The notes: generated by a model not told the origin, from the sequence alone. 64,000 nucleotides of DNA from Neorhizobium sp. (GCA_028283725.1 JAPWKC010000004.1:930001-994000); one strand, 5' to 3'; counted from the stretch's first letter, positions 43,672 to 54,001 are shown. A program made the numbers and translations.

Positions 43672-45576
43672 ATGACCGCCGGAACCGAAAGAATGCCGAT
43701 GCCTGCCTCGTCCACCCGCTTCAGTCCCGCCATGCTCGTCTTTGCGGCTGGCATCTGCGGCTTCCTCGCCCTGATCGGCTGGACGGAATATTCCAACTGG
43801 GCAACGCAGGTCGGAAGGGTCGAGACCAATCTCGAAAATACCGCCGAGGCGATCGCGCAGCACACGGACGACGTGATGGAAATGTCGCGCCTGCCGCTTG
43901 CCAGCCTGATTGCGGAAATCAACGACGAGCAGAACGACCCCGCCCAATTGCCGAAAAGCGTCACGGCGCTGATCAAGCGGCTGACGAAAGCCTCCCCGAC
44001 GCTCGACACGCTGTCCTATATCGATGCCTCCGGGGCGATTGTCGCCACCTCCGCCCGGCGGGTGCCGCCCGGTCTCAATTTTTCCGACCGCGACTATTTC
44101 CAGATGCACCGGTCGAGCAACATGCCGCTGCCGGTGGTGGGCAAGCCGGTCAAGAGCCGGTTGTCGATGGACTGGATCATTCCCGTCACGCAGCGGGTCG
44201 TGCTGGCCGATGGCCGCTTCGGCGGCGTCGTCGTGTCCACCATCCGGGTCAATCACTTCGTCAACTTCTTCAACAATTTCAATGTCGTCAACGACGGGTC
44301 GATGCTGATCGTGCGGGGCGACGGGGTGATCCTGGCGCGGTCGCCGATCGAAGAAAGCCTGCTCGGCACGAATATCTCGCAGCACGAGATGTTCACCCGG
44401 TACCTGAAACAGGGCGCGACCGGCGCCTATCACTATATTTCCCCGGTGGACGAGACGCGCCGGATCGGCGGCTTTTACCAGAGTGCGCGCAGCGGCATCG
44501 TCGTGCTGGCCGCAGCGTCGGAGATCGACATCCTGATGCGCTGGGCTCAGGCCGCAAGGGCACGCTGGTCCTATGCGGCGATCCTGATGGCCGCCTGCCT
44601 TCTCGGCGCGCTTTACCAGAGGCGGCAGATCCGCCTGCGCCGGGCCGCAGAATCGCGCGGCGCAGCGCGCGAGGCGGAATTCCGGCTTCTGGCGGAATCC
44701 TCCGGCGACGTGATCTCGCGTTTCGACGAGGACGGCATCCGCGAATATGTCTCGCCCTCCTCCGCCCTCATTCTCGGGATCGCGCCGGACAAGCTGATCG
44801 GCCGCAGCGTGTTTGCCGATATGGAAGAGGATACCCAGGTCATCATCCGCGACGCCATCGACCGGCTGAGAACAAGTGCGGCGGCGGAAAAATACGTCGT
44901 GCGCCACATCAAGCCGAATGGCGAGACCGTGTGGCTGGAAACCGCGCTCAGCAAGCTGCCGGCAGCCGATCCGAAGGCGGGAACACAGGTGGTGGCGATC
45001 ACCCGCGACGTCACCGTGCACAAGCATATGGAAGACGAGCTCGGCACGCTTGCCAATACCGACGAGCTCACCAAACTGGCCAACCGGCGCTATTTCAACC
45101 TGCGCTTCGAGGATGCGGTCGCCCGCGCCAAGCGGTCGCTCGCGCCTGTCTCTCTGCTGATGATCGATGCCGACCGGTTCAAGCTGTTCAACGATACCTA
45201 CGGGCATGCCGCCGGCGACGAGTGCCTGAAGAAGATCGCCGGGGTGCTGCGCGACTGCGTACGCCAGCCGGAAGATCTAGCGGCACGCTATGGCGGGGAG
45301 GAACTGGCGGTGATCCTCGGCAGCGGTGCCAGCGAAGCGGCCGGCATTGCCGAGCGCATCCGCCGCGAAGTGGAACGGCTCGGTCTGCCGCATGCCGCAA
45401 ACGAGCCGGCGGGGGTGGTGACGGTCAGTATCGGCGTGGCGACGCTCCTGGCCGACGGCACCGCGGGCGCGTCCACCCAGGCGCTGTTTGCCCAGGCCGA
45501 CGGCGCGCTCTACCGGGCGAAATCGTCCGGTCGCAACCGCATCGTCACGACGGCCGACGATATCGCGGCCGAGTGA
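43672..45576 (+). CDS. dCache-PAS-GGDEF diguanylate cyclase
   Basis: The protein of 634 residues is a membrane-bound c-di-GMP synthase. The first membrane helix (PAMLVFAAGICGFLALIGW) is followed by a periplasmic dCache sensor with FSDRDYFQMHR and DWIIPVTQRVV, and a second helix near 305-325. A PAS domain (AEFRLLAESSGDVISRFDED, IREYVSPSSALILGI) leads to a GGDEF domain with active-site GGEEL and a DTYGHAAGDECLKKI helix. RxxD (RDCVRQPED) just before the active site suggests product inhibition. An ATG at 43693 is an alternative start. Confidence 0.92.
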   Translation: MTAGTERMPMPASSTRFSPAMLVFAAGICGFLALIGWTEYSNWATQVGRVETNLENTAEAIAQHTDDVMEMSRLPLASLIAEINDEQNDPAQLPKSVTALIKRLTKASPTLDTLSYIDASGAIVATSARRVPPGLNFSDRDYFQMHRSSNMPLPVVGKPVKSRLSMDWIIPVTQRVVLADGRFGGVVVSTIRVNHFVNFFNNFNVVNDGSMLIVRGDGVILARSPIEESLLGTNISQHEMFTRYLKQGATGAYHYISPVDETRRIGGFYQSARSGIVVLAAASEIDILMRWAQAARARWSYAAILMAACLLGALYQRRQIRLRRAAESRGAAREAEFRLLAESSGDVISRFDEDGIREYVSPSSALILGIAPDKLIGRSVFADMEEDTQVIIRDAIDRLRTSAAAEKYVVRHIKPNGETVWLETALSKLPAADPKAGTQVVAITRDVTVHKHMEDELGTLANTDELTKLANRRYFNLRFEDAVARAKRSLAPVSLLMIDADRFKLFNDTYGHAAGDECLKKIAGVLRDCVRQPEDLAARYGGEELAVILGSGASEAAGIAERIRREVERLGLPHAANEPAGVVTVSIGVATLLADGTAGASTQALFAQADGALYRAKSSGRNRIVTTADDIAAE

Positions 45577-46893
45577 CGCCACCGGCCGCGGCCCGCGCAC
45601 GGACCCCGGTGGAATGGACCGGTGGCACGGGCTGCCATGGCGCAGCGAACGGGCTGACGGCACCGGTGTTGACCGGGTCCGACCGCATCAGCGGTCGGCA
45701 AACGCAGGCAGCAGAACGGCTTGCGGGACGCGCGGGCAGAACCATCACCGGCACTTTTCTGGCAGAACCGGCAACGGTACTGGCGGGCAGAACGGGCGTC
45801 GACACAAGCATGCGACACTGGCTGGCGGCATCGGCGGGTCGCACAGGCGGGTCGCACAGGCAGGCGGCACAGGCAGGTAGCATCGGCGGCGACGCCAGCC
45901 GACAGGTTCGGCAGGCAGCGGCATTGACGGGCGGCGGCGGCGCAAGCTGCGACACTGGCTGGTGGCATCGGCGGGTCGCACAGGCTGGTGGAACATGCAG
46001 GCGGCATCGGCGGCGACGCCAGCCGACAGGTTCGGCAGGCAGCGGCATTGGGGGGCGGCGGCGGCGCAAGCTGCGACACTGGCTGGTGGCATCGGCGGGT
46101 CGCACAGGCCGGTGGCACAGGCAGGTAGCGTCGGCGGCAACGCCAGCCGACAGGTTCGGCAGGCAGCGGCATTGGGCGGCGGCGGCGGTACACGCTGCGA
46201 CACTGGCTGGTGGCATCGGCGGGTCGCACAGGCAGGCGGCACAGGCAGGTAGCATCGGCGGTGACGCCAGCCGACAGGTTCGGCAGGCAGCGGCATTGGG
46301 CGGCGGCGGCGGTACACGCTGCGACACTGGCTGGTGGCATCGGCGGGTCGCACAGGCCGGTGGCACAGGCAGGTAGCGTCGGCGGCAACGCCAGCCGACA
46401 GGTTCGGCAGGCAGCGGCATTGGGCGGCGGCGGCGGTACACGCTGCGACACTGGCTGGAGGCATCGGCGGGTCGCACAGGCCGGTGGCACAGGCAGGTAG
46501 CATCGGCGGCAACGCCAGCCGACAGGGTTCGGCAGGCAGCGGCATTGGTGGGCGGCGGCGGCGCAAGCTGCGACACTGGCTGGCAACACAAGCGGGTGGC
46601 ACAGGCAGGTGGCACAGGCAGGCAGACGGCAGCGCCATGGACGGTCGGCGTAAACGGGCGGTGCGTATTCGAGACCGGAAAACGACATTTTGCCCTGCGG
46701 CGGCCGGCAAAGCGGTATACCGACCTTGTATTGCGGCGCGAAATATGCTTTCAGCGGGCATAGAGTTTCATCGCGTTTTCTTCTGCGACGCGCCCCAAGC
46801 GCCACCGCCCCGACCGCCTTTCCGGCCTCTGCCCCCAAGGTGCTTCCCGGTTCCGCTTCTGCCGCGCCACGACCGCCTACGGAGCCTTAAGCC
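45577..46893. other. 1.3-kb gene-free region dominated by a minisatellite
   Basis: The region between the cyclase and permease genes has long open frames in several registers of both strands. They exist only because the repeat has no stop codons; no domain is recognisable. An inverted duplication was not seen. Confidence 0.7.
45811..46625. repeat. 124-bp minisatellite, about 6.5 copies
   Basis: The marker TGCGACACTGG recurs at 45811, 45948, 46072, 46196, 46320, 46444 and 46569. Spacing is 137, then 124 four times, then 125. Units differ by few substitutions (for example AGCATCGGCGGTGACG against AGCGTCGGCGGCAACG). Each unit contains smaller GGTGGCACAGGC-like repeats, so the long period probably grew from short ones. 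The first interval has an extra 13 bp. Confidence 0.95.
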
Positions 46894-47991
46894 TTGACCG
46901 ATACCCCCGATGATGACCGATCGTCCGCCCGCATGTGGTGCGCCGAGTGGTCGAAGCCGATGCGCTGGGGGGTGCTGATCATTGCCTCTGTGGTTCTGAC
47001 CGGCCTTCTCGAACAGGTTCACCTGCCGGCGGCGCTGCTGCTCGGGCCGATGGCTGCCGCAATCGCGATTGCCGCGATGGGCGGGCAGATCAGCATTCCC
47101 AAGCCGGGTTTTACCGCCGCACAGGCAATCGTCGGGATGATGATCGCCACCAGCATGCCGCTTTCCATCTTCGGCGAACTGGCCGAGGACTGGCCGATCT
47201 TCACCGTCGGCGTGCTCTCCGTCGTGGTTGCCGCCGGCTTTCTCGGCTGGCTGATGTCGCGCACCAAGCTGTTTCCCGGCACGACCGCCATCTGGGGCTC
47301 CTCCCCCGGTGCCGCCGCGGCGATGACGCTGATGTCGGAAAGCTACGGCGCCGACATGCGGCTCGTCGCCTTCATGCAATATGTCCGCGTCGTCTGTTGC
47401 GCGCTTGTCGCGACCGCGGTCGCCCGGTTCATGGGGGTCGATACGTCGGGCGTGGTGGTGGAGACCGTCTGGTTCCCCTCGGTCGATGTCGTCGACGTGA
47501 TCGGCACGGCCGCCGTGGCGCTGATCGCCGCCTTTATCGGCCAGAAGCTGCGCATTCCCGGCGGGCCGCTGCTGATGCCGCTGTTTGCCGGGCTGGCGCT
47601 GAAGATGACCGGCGTCATGCCGCTCGTGCTGCCGCCATGGCTTCTGGCGCTGAGCTATGCCGGGATCGGCTGGGGGATCGGCATGCGGTTCACCCCCGAT
47701 GTCGTCCTGCATGCCGCCCATGCCCTGCCGCGGGTGCTTCTGTCGACGCTGACGCTGATCGGCATCTGCGGCTGTTTCGCCGTGGTTCTGGTGCATGTCA
47801 CGGGTATCGACCCGCTTTCGGCCTATCTGGCGACCAGCCCCGGCGGCGCCGATTCCGTTGCCATCATCGCCGCATCGACCAAGGTGGACGTGCCCTTCGT
47901 GATGGCCATGCAGATCGCCAGGTTCCTGTTCGTGGTGATCACAGGGCCTGCGACCGCGCGGCTTCTGTCGCGCACGTCACCGAAGGCGTGA
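46894..47991 (+). CDS. AbrB-family membrane transporter/regulator
   Basis: The 365-residue protein has about ten hydrophobic helices arranged as two AbrB (PF05145) repeats. Examples are HLPAALLLGPMAAAIAIAAM and KLRIPGGPLLMPLFAGLALK, each with the family LLGPM/LLMPL motif. It ends with SPGGADSVAIIAASTKVDV. It belongs to the ammonia-monooxygenase/AbrB family of unknown substrate. The start is TTG with GGAG nine bases upstream. Confidence 0.85.
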   Translation: MTDTPDDDRSSARMWCAEWSKPMRWGVLIIASVVLTGLLEQVHLPAALLLGPMAAAIAIAAMGGQISIPKPGFTAAQAIVGMMIATSMPLSIFGELAEDWPIFTVGVLSVVVAAGFLGWLMSRTKLFPGTTAIWGSSPGAAAAMTLMSESYGADMRLVAFMQYVRVVCCALVATAVARFMGVDTSGVVVETVWFPSVDVVDVIGTAAVALIAAFIGQKLRIPGGPLLMPLFAGLALKMTGVMPLVLPPWLLALSYAGIGWGIGMRFTPDVVLHAAHALPRVLLSTLTLIGICGCFAVVLVHVTGIDPLSAYLATSPGGADSVAIIAASTKVDVPFVMAMQIARFLFVVITGPATARLLSRTSPKA

Positions 47992-48045
47992 GGGTTGCCT
48001 GAACGGTCTCTGCAATCCCGCAGCCCCCGGCGCTATGCGCTATCC

Positions 48046-48528
48046 TCATGAAATCGAAATGACTTCCAGTTCCTGACCATTGAGCGTGACGGTCTCTCCG
48101 ACGCGCTTGCCGGACAGGAGGCGGGCAACCGGCGAGACATAGGAGATCGACCCCGCCTTCGGATCCGCCTCGTCCTCGCCGACGATCCTGTAGGTCTGTA
48201 CCCGGCCGTCCTCGCGCTCGAAGGTCACGGTGCTGCCGAAGACGACGACGGTCTTGCTCTCGGGAACCGGCATCAGGATGGCGGTGTGAAGCCGTTCGGC
48301 GAGATAGCGAAGATCGCGCAAGGGACCGGCCTGCTGGCGGCGCTTTTCGTTGATATCGTCGATGCCGTTCGATGCTTCGAAAGCGGCGCGCGCCCGCGCC
48401 TGCTCGGCTTCGAGCGCCGCAAGGCCCTCGCGCGTCACGAGGTTCGGATGTTCGGAAACAGGCCGATCCGGCAACAGCGTCTCGGCCGCCGTTTCGGCAC
48501 TTTCTTCCTTGGTAAAGGCAACGCTCAC
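48046..48528 (-). CDS. GreA/GreB-family transcription factor
   Basis: The 160-residue protein has an N-terminal coiled-coil (NLVTREGLAALEAEQARARA) and a C-terminal FKBP-like domain (VVFGSTVTFEREDGRVQTYR, IVGEDEADPKAGSISYVSPV, ARLLSGKRVGETV). It is shorter at the coiled-coil tip than true GreA and may be one of the GreA-like paralogues of alphaproteobacteria. The GTG start (VSVAFTKEES) is preceded by GGAG nine bases upstream. Confidence 0.85.
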   Translation of the reverse strand: MSVAFTKEESAETAAETLLPDRPVSEHPNLVTREGLAALEAEQARARAAFEASNGIDDINEKRRQQAGPLRDLRYLAERLHTAILMPVPESKTVVVFGSTVTFEREDGRVQTYRIVGEDEADPKAGSISYVSPVARLLSGKRVGETVTLNGQELEVISIS

Positions 48529-48720
48529 GCCTGAAAACTCCAATCACTGGTCAATCGTCATAGATAGGGCGACAGGGACGCGGATGGCAAGGCCGGCCCC
48601 TTGCGACGGACGAGACCGGGACAGCCGGCCGGCACGCCCCGACGGGCGGCAGCGCCGCCCTCATGCGGCCTCGTGATCGCCCCGCCAGACTGTCGCGGAT
48701 CATTTCTTTTCGCGCAGACC

Positions 48721-48748
48721 TTGTTAATTGCACAGATTTCTCTATCTT
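48721..48748 (+). promoter_or_regulatory. Candidate cspA promoter
   Basis: TTGTTA (48721-48726) and TATCTT (48743-48748) have a 16-bp spacer. This would give a leader of about 110 nt before cspA, in line with the long leaders of cold-shock genes. Confidence 0.4.
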
Positions 48749-48826
48749 GAGCTCATCGAACCTTGCCAGCGACTCTTGTCCGCAGCCCTTCGGCTCTTTC
48801 AGATTTTCTATCATCGTCGATTTACC

Positions 48827-48867
48827 GCCGGATAGTCCGGCACTCCAACGATTGAAAGGAAATCGTT
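48827..48867 (+). promoter_or_regulatory. Two hairpins in the cspA leader, Shine-Dalgarno in the second loop
   Basis: GCCGGA-TAG-TCCGGC (48827-48841) is followed by AACGATT (48847-48853) pairing perfectly with AATCGTT (48861-48867). The 7-base loop GAAAGGA is the ribosome-binding site, and the ATG follows at 48868. The layout suggests structure-controlled translation. Confidence 0.6.
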
Positions 48868-49077
48868 ATGAACACAGGCACCGTAAAGTGGTTCAACAGC
48901 ACCAAGGGCTTCGGCTTCATTCAGCCTGATAACGGCAGCACCGATGTATTCGTTCACGTTTCGGCCGTTGAGCGCGCCGGCATGAACGGCCTGACCGAAG
49001 GTCAGAAGATCCGTTACGACATCGTGCAGGACAAGCGTTCGGGCAAGAGCTCGGCCGACAACCTGCAGGCTGCTTAA
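48868..49077 (+). CDS. cspA: Cold-shock protein CspA family
   Basis: The 69-residue single cold-shock domain has both RNA-binding motifs: RNP1 KGFGFIQP and RNP2 VFVHVSAVE. It begins [14 protein letters not shown]. It is an RNA chaperone. The ribosome-binding site lies in a hairpin loop immediately upstream, and genes for a small unknown protein and S21 follow. Confidence 0.95.
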   Translation: MNTGTVKWFNSTKGFGFIQPDNGSTDVFVHVSAVERAGMNGLTEGQKIRYDIVQDKRSGKSSADNLQAA

Positions 49078-49230
49078 TATTTAAGTCATCGCCATAGCGT
49101 GACCACGGATGTAATGGCACGCAAATGGCTCGATGGCGGATGGAGGTCGGGCGTAAAACCCCGGCCTTTTGTTTTCCGGCCAGGTTTTCGGCCTGCTTTT
49201 TCGACCTGTCTTTTTCGGCTCTGGGAGGTT

Positions 49231-49518
49231 ATGGTGAAGAACCTGCGCTACCAGGCCGGTGATCTGGTCTTTCTGAAGGCAGGCGCTTTTCAGGCCGGTG
49301 AACCGAACCAGCAATGCCGGATCCTATCCGTGCTGCCCGACGCTTACGGGCGAGCGCAATATCGTATCCAGTTCGGTGCAGAAAATTGGGAACGCCGAAT
49401 TACGCATGAGGATATCGACCATCATCTGTCGGAACGGCGCTCCGAGAGCGACGGCCCAGATGAGACACCGGTCGGCGGCTCATGGGTTAATTCCAGTTCG
49501 ATAAAGATCAAAAGGTAG
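49231..49518 (+). CDS. Conserved-looking hypothetical protein between cspA and rpsU
   Basis: The 95-residue protein has KNLRYQAGDLVFLKAGAFQA and CRILSVLPDAYGRAQYRIQF, then ENWERRITHEDID and a polar tail. It looks like a small beta-barrel (SH3/KOW-like) RNA- or protein-binding fold, but I do not recognise a family. GGGAGG precedes ATG 49231 closely; GTG 49234 has better spacing. Confidence 0.65.
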   Translation: MVKNLRYQAGDLVFLKAGAFQAGEPNQQCRILSVLPDAYGRAQYRIQFGAENWERRITHEDIDHHLSERRSESDGPDETPVGGSWVNSSSIKIKR

Positions 49519-49541
49519 TTTCTACCGAGTAAGGAGATGTT

Positions 49542-49787
49542 TTGCAGGTACTTGTAAGAGATAACAACGTCGATCAGGCCCTTCGCGTCTTGAAGAAGAA
49601 GATGCAGCGGGAAGGTGTTTTCCGCGAAATGAAGCAGCGGAGCGCCTACGAAAAGCCCTCGGTCAAACGCGCCAGGGAAAAAGCCGAAGCCATCCGCCGG
49701 ACGCGCAAGCTCGCCCGCAAGAAGGCTCAGCGCGAAGGTCTGCTGCCCGCACCGAAGAAGAAGGTAATCGTCGCGCGCGCGCGCTGA
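49542..49787 (+). CDS. rpsU: 30S ribosomal protein S21
   Basis: The 81-residue basic protein has [20 protein letters not shown] and [20 protein letters not shown], the S21 core, and a lysine/arginine tail. It starts with TTG, set by AAGGAG five bases upstream. cspA-rpsU proximity is common in rhizobia. Confidence 0.94.
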   Translation: MQVLVRDNNVDQALRVLKKKMQREGVFREMKQRSAYEKPSVKRAREKAEAIRRTRKLARKKAQREGLLPAPKKKVIVARAR

Positions 49788-49925
49788 TTGCTCTTGACGC
49801 TACAAGAAGCACAAGATGCGCCCGATCCTCGTGACCGTGTGCATCGTGCTTCCTGCGACTTTCTATGGCATGGGCGGCGGAATACGCTGCGCATGTTTCT
49901 GGCACGGGACCACAGGAGAGGCCGG

Positions 49926-50132
49926 ATGACCGCCACCAAGGACCAGTTCTTCAAGCCCGCGAAGCTTTCCGCGGACGCCAAGGTCAATCAGACGAATACC
50001 GTAGTTCGGGAAATTCTGGACACCGAAGCCGCAGCACGGGACAAGAAGACGGAAAATCTCCGCGCTCTTCGTCTGGCGCGCGAAGCCGCAGCCACGCCTG
50101 CGCCCAAGAAAACCGGCCGCGGCAGCAAATAA
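49926..50132 (+). CDS. Small lysine-rich hypothetical protein
   Basis: The 68-residue protein starts TATKDQFFKPAKLSADAKVN, has a helical middle and ends in an Ala/Pro/Lys tail. AGGAGAGG precedes the ATG. The family is unknown. It follows rpsU by 138 bp in the same direction. Confidence 0.6.
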   Translation: MTATKDQFFKPAKLSADAKVNQTNTVVREILDTEAAARDKKTENLRALRLAREAAATPAPKKTGRGSK

Positions 50133-50497
50133 GCGCTGCGCCTGAGCCGCGTTCGCCGCGCAATCAGGCCAATTCAATTCGACCCCTTTCGCGCCCATTC
50201 GATCCTGGGGCAACGCATGGGCGCCCTGATCCGGTCATCTTTCGGCCGGACGCGACCGCGTGGCGATCCCGGCATTGCAGGCTGCAACGCCGAATTTTCC
50301 CTTTGCATAATCGCAGTTCCAGCCTTGCGGCTCCACCGGAGCGGCAAGGCTTGCGACAGGGCGTGTATTGAACGCTCCATCCCTTTGAAACGATGCAGCC
50401 GGCGTTGCCGACATCGGATCCGGCTTCCGGGTCAAAGCCGTCATCGGGAGACCGAGGCCCGGATTGCCGTCAGGATGGCGCGCCCGCAAGGCGCCTC

Positions 50498-50692
50498 TCA
50501 TACCTTCTCGGGCGAATAGCCGGCCTCGCGGATCGCGTTTTCCGCGGTCGTGGCATCGCCTTCGACGCCGACCTTGCGGGTGGCCAGATCGATCTCGACG
50601 ACGGCGCCCGGCAGGGCGTCGGCGAGCGCCGAGCGCACAGTCTTTTCGCAATGGCCGCAGGTCATGTCGGGAACGGTGAAGAAAGCAGTCAT
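50498..50692 (-). CDS. copZ: Copper chaperone, HMA domain
   Basis: The 64-residue single heavy-metal-associated domain has the metal-binding motif MTCGHCEKTVRSAL. It delivers Cu(I) to the CopA ATPase. AAGGAGACGATC precedes the ATG. It is the third gene of the minus-strand copper cluster, 103 bp after the regulator. Confidence 0.92.
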   Translation of the reverse strand: MTAFFTVPDMTCGHCEKTVRSALADALPGAVVEIDLATRKVGVEGDATTAENAIREAGYSPEKV

Positions 50693-50795
50693 GATCGTCT
50701 CCTTATGGGGGTTCCGGGTGTTGGTTCCGGGGGTTGGTTTCAGGTTGCGGTGCCGGCTTTTCGGCCGGTGGTCGTCGCGCCGTGTAAGGCTCTGG

Positions 50796-51248
50796 TCAGA
50801 CGGTGCCTGCCGCATGCGCCATCTCGCCGGCCAGATCGTCGAGGATCGGGCAATCCGGCCGGTGATCGCCGCCGCAGCAATGGGCAAGGTGTTTCAATGT
50901 CTTGACCATGCCCTGCATATCGGCGATCCGCCGCTCGAGATCCGCCACATGGCGGGTGGCGATCTCCTTGACCGCCGCACTTTCGCGACCTTGATCCTGC
51001 CAGAGCTTCAGAAGCGCTTCGGTCTCTTCCAGCGAAAAGCCCAGCGAGCGGGCGCGCTTGATGAAGCGCAGTATATGCACCTCGTCGGCCCCGTAGACCC
51101 GGTAATTGTTGCCGGTGCGGGCGGCGGGCCTGACCAGCCCGATCTCCTCGTAATAGCGGATCATCTTGGCCGAGACGCCCGAGGCGTCCGAGGCCTGGCC
51201 GATATTCATCGCCGTCTTTATCGCCGTCTTTATCGCCGTCGCGTTCAT
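50796..51248 (-). CDS. cueR: Cu(I)-responsive MerR-family regulator (CueR/HmrR)
   Basis: The 150-residue regulator has an N-terminal winged helix ([40 protein letters not shown]), a dimerisation helix, and the metal loop [13 protein letters not shown] with paired cysteines for Cu(I). The ATG overlaps the copA stop (ATGA). The first 14 residues ([12 protein letters not shown]) come from a 12-bp tandem repeat and are absent in typical CueR; the conserved protein begins at 51206. Confidence 0.93.
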   Translation of the reverse strand: MNATAIKTAIKTAMNIGQASDASGVSAKMIRYYEEIGLVRPAARTGNNYRVYGADEVHILRFIKRARSLGFSLEETEALLKLWQDQGRESAAVKEIATRHVADLERRIADMQGMVKTLKHLAHCCGGDHRPDCPILDDLAGEMAHAAGTV

Positions 51249-53977
51249 CCGGCATCCTTTCCGAGCGTCATGGTTTTCAATCGCAGCGCATTGGCAAGGA
51301 CGAAACTGCTCGACAGCGCCATGGCCGCCGCACCGATCATCGGCGACAGCATCCAGCCGAAGACCGGATAGAAGACACCGGCCGCAAGCGGGATCAGCGC
51401 CACGTTGTAGCCGAAAGCCCATATCAGGTTCTGCCGGATGTTCGTCATCGTGGCGCGGCTGACCTCGATCGCCGCGGCAATGGCATTGAGATCGCCGCCG
51501 ACCAGAACCACGTCGGCGCTTTCGATCGCCACATCCGTGCCGGTGCCGATGGCAATGCCGATATCGGCCTCGGCCAGCGCCGGCGCATCGTTGATGCCAT
51601 CGCCGACGAAGGCGAGCATGGCGCCGTGAGTGGCACTCGTGCTGCCCCCGGCGCTGCCATTTGTGCTGCCATCTGCGCTACCTCGCGTGAGTTCCGCCGC
51701 CCCTCCCGCTCGCGCTTTTGCCCCCTGTTCGGCGCGAAGGCGGCGCACCGCCTCCACCTTGCCTTGCGGCAGAACCTCGGCGGCCAGATGGTCGATACCG
51801 ACCTCTTTCGCGATCGCCTCTGCGGTGACGCGGTTGTCGCCCGTCACCATTGCGACCGTCAGCCCCATGCGCTTCAACCGGGAAATCGCCGCCGCACTGG
51901 TTTCCTTCACCGGATCGGCGACGGCGATGACGGCGACAAGCCGGCCGTCGATGGCGGCATAGACGGGGGTCTTGCCCCGTTCTGCCAGCCCTGCGACAGC
52001 CTCGGCAAAGACTTCGACGGCAAGGCCGAGATCACGCATCAGCCGCTCGGCGCCGATGACGACCTGACGGCCGGCGACCGTGGCGCGAAGCCCGTGGCCG
52101 GTCAGCGCCTCGACATCCGTTGCCTCGGGAAACAGCAGGCCGCGCTCTCTGGCGGCGCTGACGATGGCAGAGGCGATCGGGTGTTCCGAGCGGTTTTCGG
52201 CAGCGGCCACGAGTGCCAGGATTTCCGTCTCGCTATCGCCGGCATCGGCCAGCACGAGATCGGTCAGATGCGGCTCTCCTCTGGTGATCGTGCCGGTCTT
52301 GTCGAGGACGACGATCCCGACATCGCGCAGGGCCTGCAGCGCATCGCCCTTGCGGAACAGAACGCCCAGACCGGCCGCCCGGCCGCTGCCGGTGACGATC
52401 GAGACCGGAACGGCAAGGCCCATGGCGCAGGGGCAGGCAATGATCAGAACCGCGACCGCCGAGATCAGCGCGTGCGACAGGCGCGGCTCCGGGCCCAGCG
52501 CAAACCAGGCGACGAAGGTTAGAAGCGCCAGACCGATCACGGCCGGCACGAACCAGGCTGTCACCCTGTCGACCAGCGTCTGGATCGGCAGTTTTGCGCC
52601 CTGCGCTTCCTCCACCATGCGGATGATGCCCGACAGAATCGTATCGCGGCCGACCTTTTCAGCCCTGAACCGGAATGCGCCATTGCCGTTGACCGTGCCG
52701 CCGGTGACGGCACTGCCCTTTTTCTTTTCCACCGGCAGCGGCTCGCCCGATATCATCTTCTCGTCGACATTGGAGCGGCCGTCGATCACCGTGCCATCGA
52801 CGGCGATGCGCTCGCCGGGCCTGACGATCACCGTATCGCCGACCATCACCTCGGCGGCTGCGATATCCAGCTCTTCCCCGTTGCGCTCGACGCGGGCGGT
52901 GCGGGCCTGGAGATGGCCGAGTTTTTCGATCGCCTCGCCGGTGCGGCCGGTGGCGCGCGCTTCCAGCAGGCGGCCGAAGAGGATCAGCACGACGATGACG
53001 GTGGCGGCCTCATAATAGACGAAACGCGCGGTTTGCGGCAGCAGCTCTGGCCCGAACGTGGCGGTGACGGAATAGAGATAGGCCGCCAGCACGCCGATCG
53101 CGACCAGCGAGTTCATCTCGGGATGTCCGCGCAGAAGGTTCGGCAGGCCGATCTTGAGGAAACGCCGGCCGGGCCAGAAGATTACCGCCGTCGCGAGCGC
53201 GAAATAGACATAGTTGAGCGTCTGCGTGTCGATGACGCCCATGACGGCGTGATGAAAGGGCGGGTAGAGATGGCCGGTCATCTCGATGAGGAAGAGCGGC
53301 AGCGTCAGCACGGCTGCAATCGCCAGATCGCGCTTCAGGCGCAGTTCCTCACCGGCATGGCCGTGAATATGGTCATGCGCTGCGCGACCGCGAGCCGGGT
53401 GGTTGTTTGCAAAATGGCCGGATGCAGCATGATCGTGTGCGGCCGAGAGGGGCGCGTGCCGGGCTTTTGCGGTAACGTTGCGTCCGGCTTCCGACGATCC
53501 TTCCTCGACCGGCAAAGCCGACGGAGAGCCGTGGCCGTGATCGGCGTGCGTGGCGTGAGTGGTGTCGGGGGCTCGGCTGGCGAGGGCGGAGGCTTTGCCG
53601 GCATCGCTCCCACCTGCGCCGTGGAGGGCGGGCTCCGCATGGGGATCGCCCGCTCCTGCGAACGAGGCCATCCCGGCATCATCCAGCGCATATTCCATGG
53701 CGCCCTCGGGAATTTCATAGCCGAGCTTGCGGATCGTCTTGTCGAGCAGGTCGGGCGAAAAGCCGTCTTCGGTCTCGATGGTGAGCTTCTTCGTGGCGAA
53801 ATTGACGGCGCTTTTCGTCACGCCCGCGACCTTGGCCGCCCCCGTCTCGACACGCCGCACGCAGGAGGCGCAGGTCATACCCTCGACCGGAACGGTGAGC
53901 GGTCGGCGCGGCGCGGCCACTGCGGCGGCACGATGTGCCGGCGTGGCGGTGGAGGCTTCGATATCCGGGTGATCCAT
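51245..53977 (-). CDS. copA: Copper-exporting P1B-type ATPase
   Basis: The protein of 910 residues has an N-terminal HMA domain ([14 protein letters not shown]). A His/Ala-rich linker of about 130 residues follows ([29 protein letters not shown]), then eight membrane helices with the CPC ion site ([12 protein letters not shown]). Catalytic [13 protein letters not shown] and the hinge [10 protein letters not shown] are present. A Gly/Ser/Thr-rich insert ([20 protein letters not shown]) sits just before the hinge. It exports Cu(I). Start 53977 is preferred over ATG 54004, because the latter would lie in the -10 element. Confidence 0.95.
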   Translation of the reverse strand: MDHPDIEASTATPAHRAAAVAAPRRPLTVPVEGMTCASCVRRVETGAAKVAGVTKSAVNFATKKLTIETEDGFSPDLLDKTIRKLGYEIPEGAMEYALDDAGMASFAGAGDPHAEPALHGAGGSDAGKASALASRAPDTTHATHADHGHGSPSALPVEEGSSEAGRNVTAKARHAPLSAAHDHAASGHFANNHPARGRAAHDHIHGHAGEELRLKRDLAIAAVLTLPLFLIEMTGHLYPPFHHAVMGVIDTQTLNYVYFALATAVIFWPGRRFLKIGLPNLLRGHPEMNSLVAIGVLAAYLYSVTATFGPELLPQTARFVYYEAATVIVVLILFGRLLEARATGRTGEAIEKLGHLQARTARVERNGEELDIAAAEVMVGDTVIVRPGERIAVDGTVIDGRSNVDEKMISGEPLPVEKKKGSAVTGGTVNGNGAFRFRAEKVGRDTILSGIIRMVEEAQGAKLPIQTLVDRVTAWFVPAVIGLALLTFVAWFALGPEPRLSHALISAVAVLIIACPCAMGLAVPVSIVTGSGRAAGLGVLFRKGDALQALRDVGIVVLDKTGTITRGEPHLTDLVLADAGDSETEILALVAAAENRSEHPIASAIVSAARERGLLFPEATDVEALTGHGLRATVAGRQVVIGAERLMRDLGLAVEVFAEAVAGLAERGKTPVYAAIDGRLVAVIAVADPVKETSAAAISRLKRMGLTVAMVTGDNRVTAEAIAKEVGIDHLAAEVLPQGKVEAVRRLRAEQGAKARAGGAAELTRGSADGSTNGSAGGSTSATHGAMLAFVGDGINDAPALAEADIGIAIGTGTDVAIESADVVLVGGDLNAIAAAIEVSRATMTNIRQNLIWAFGYNVALIPLAAGVFYPVFGWMLSPMIGAAAMALSSSFVLANALRLKTMTLGKDAG

Positions 53978-54001
53978 GGCGATGCGATCCTTTCGCATCC
54001 T

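Noticed and set aside
45510..46838. Long minus-strand open frames (up to 442 codons) and several plus-strand frames across the minisatellite
   Set aside because: They are open in several registers at once because a stop-free 124-bp unit is repeated. No domains, and cysteine/proline-rich periodic sequence only.
48868..50132. rRNA or tRNA genes near cspA and rpsU
   Set aside because: No cloverleaf with a TTCGA-type T arm or CCA end could be found here or elsewhere in the window by eye.
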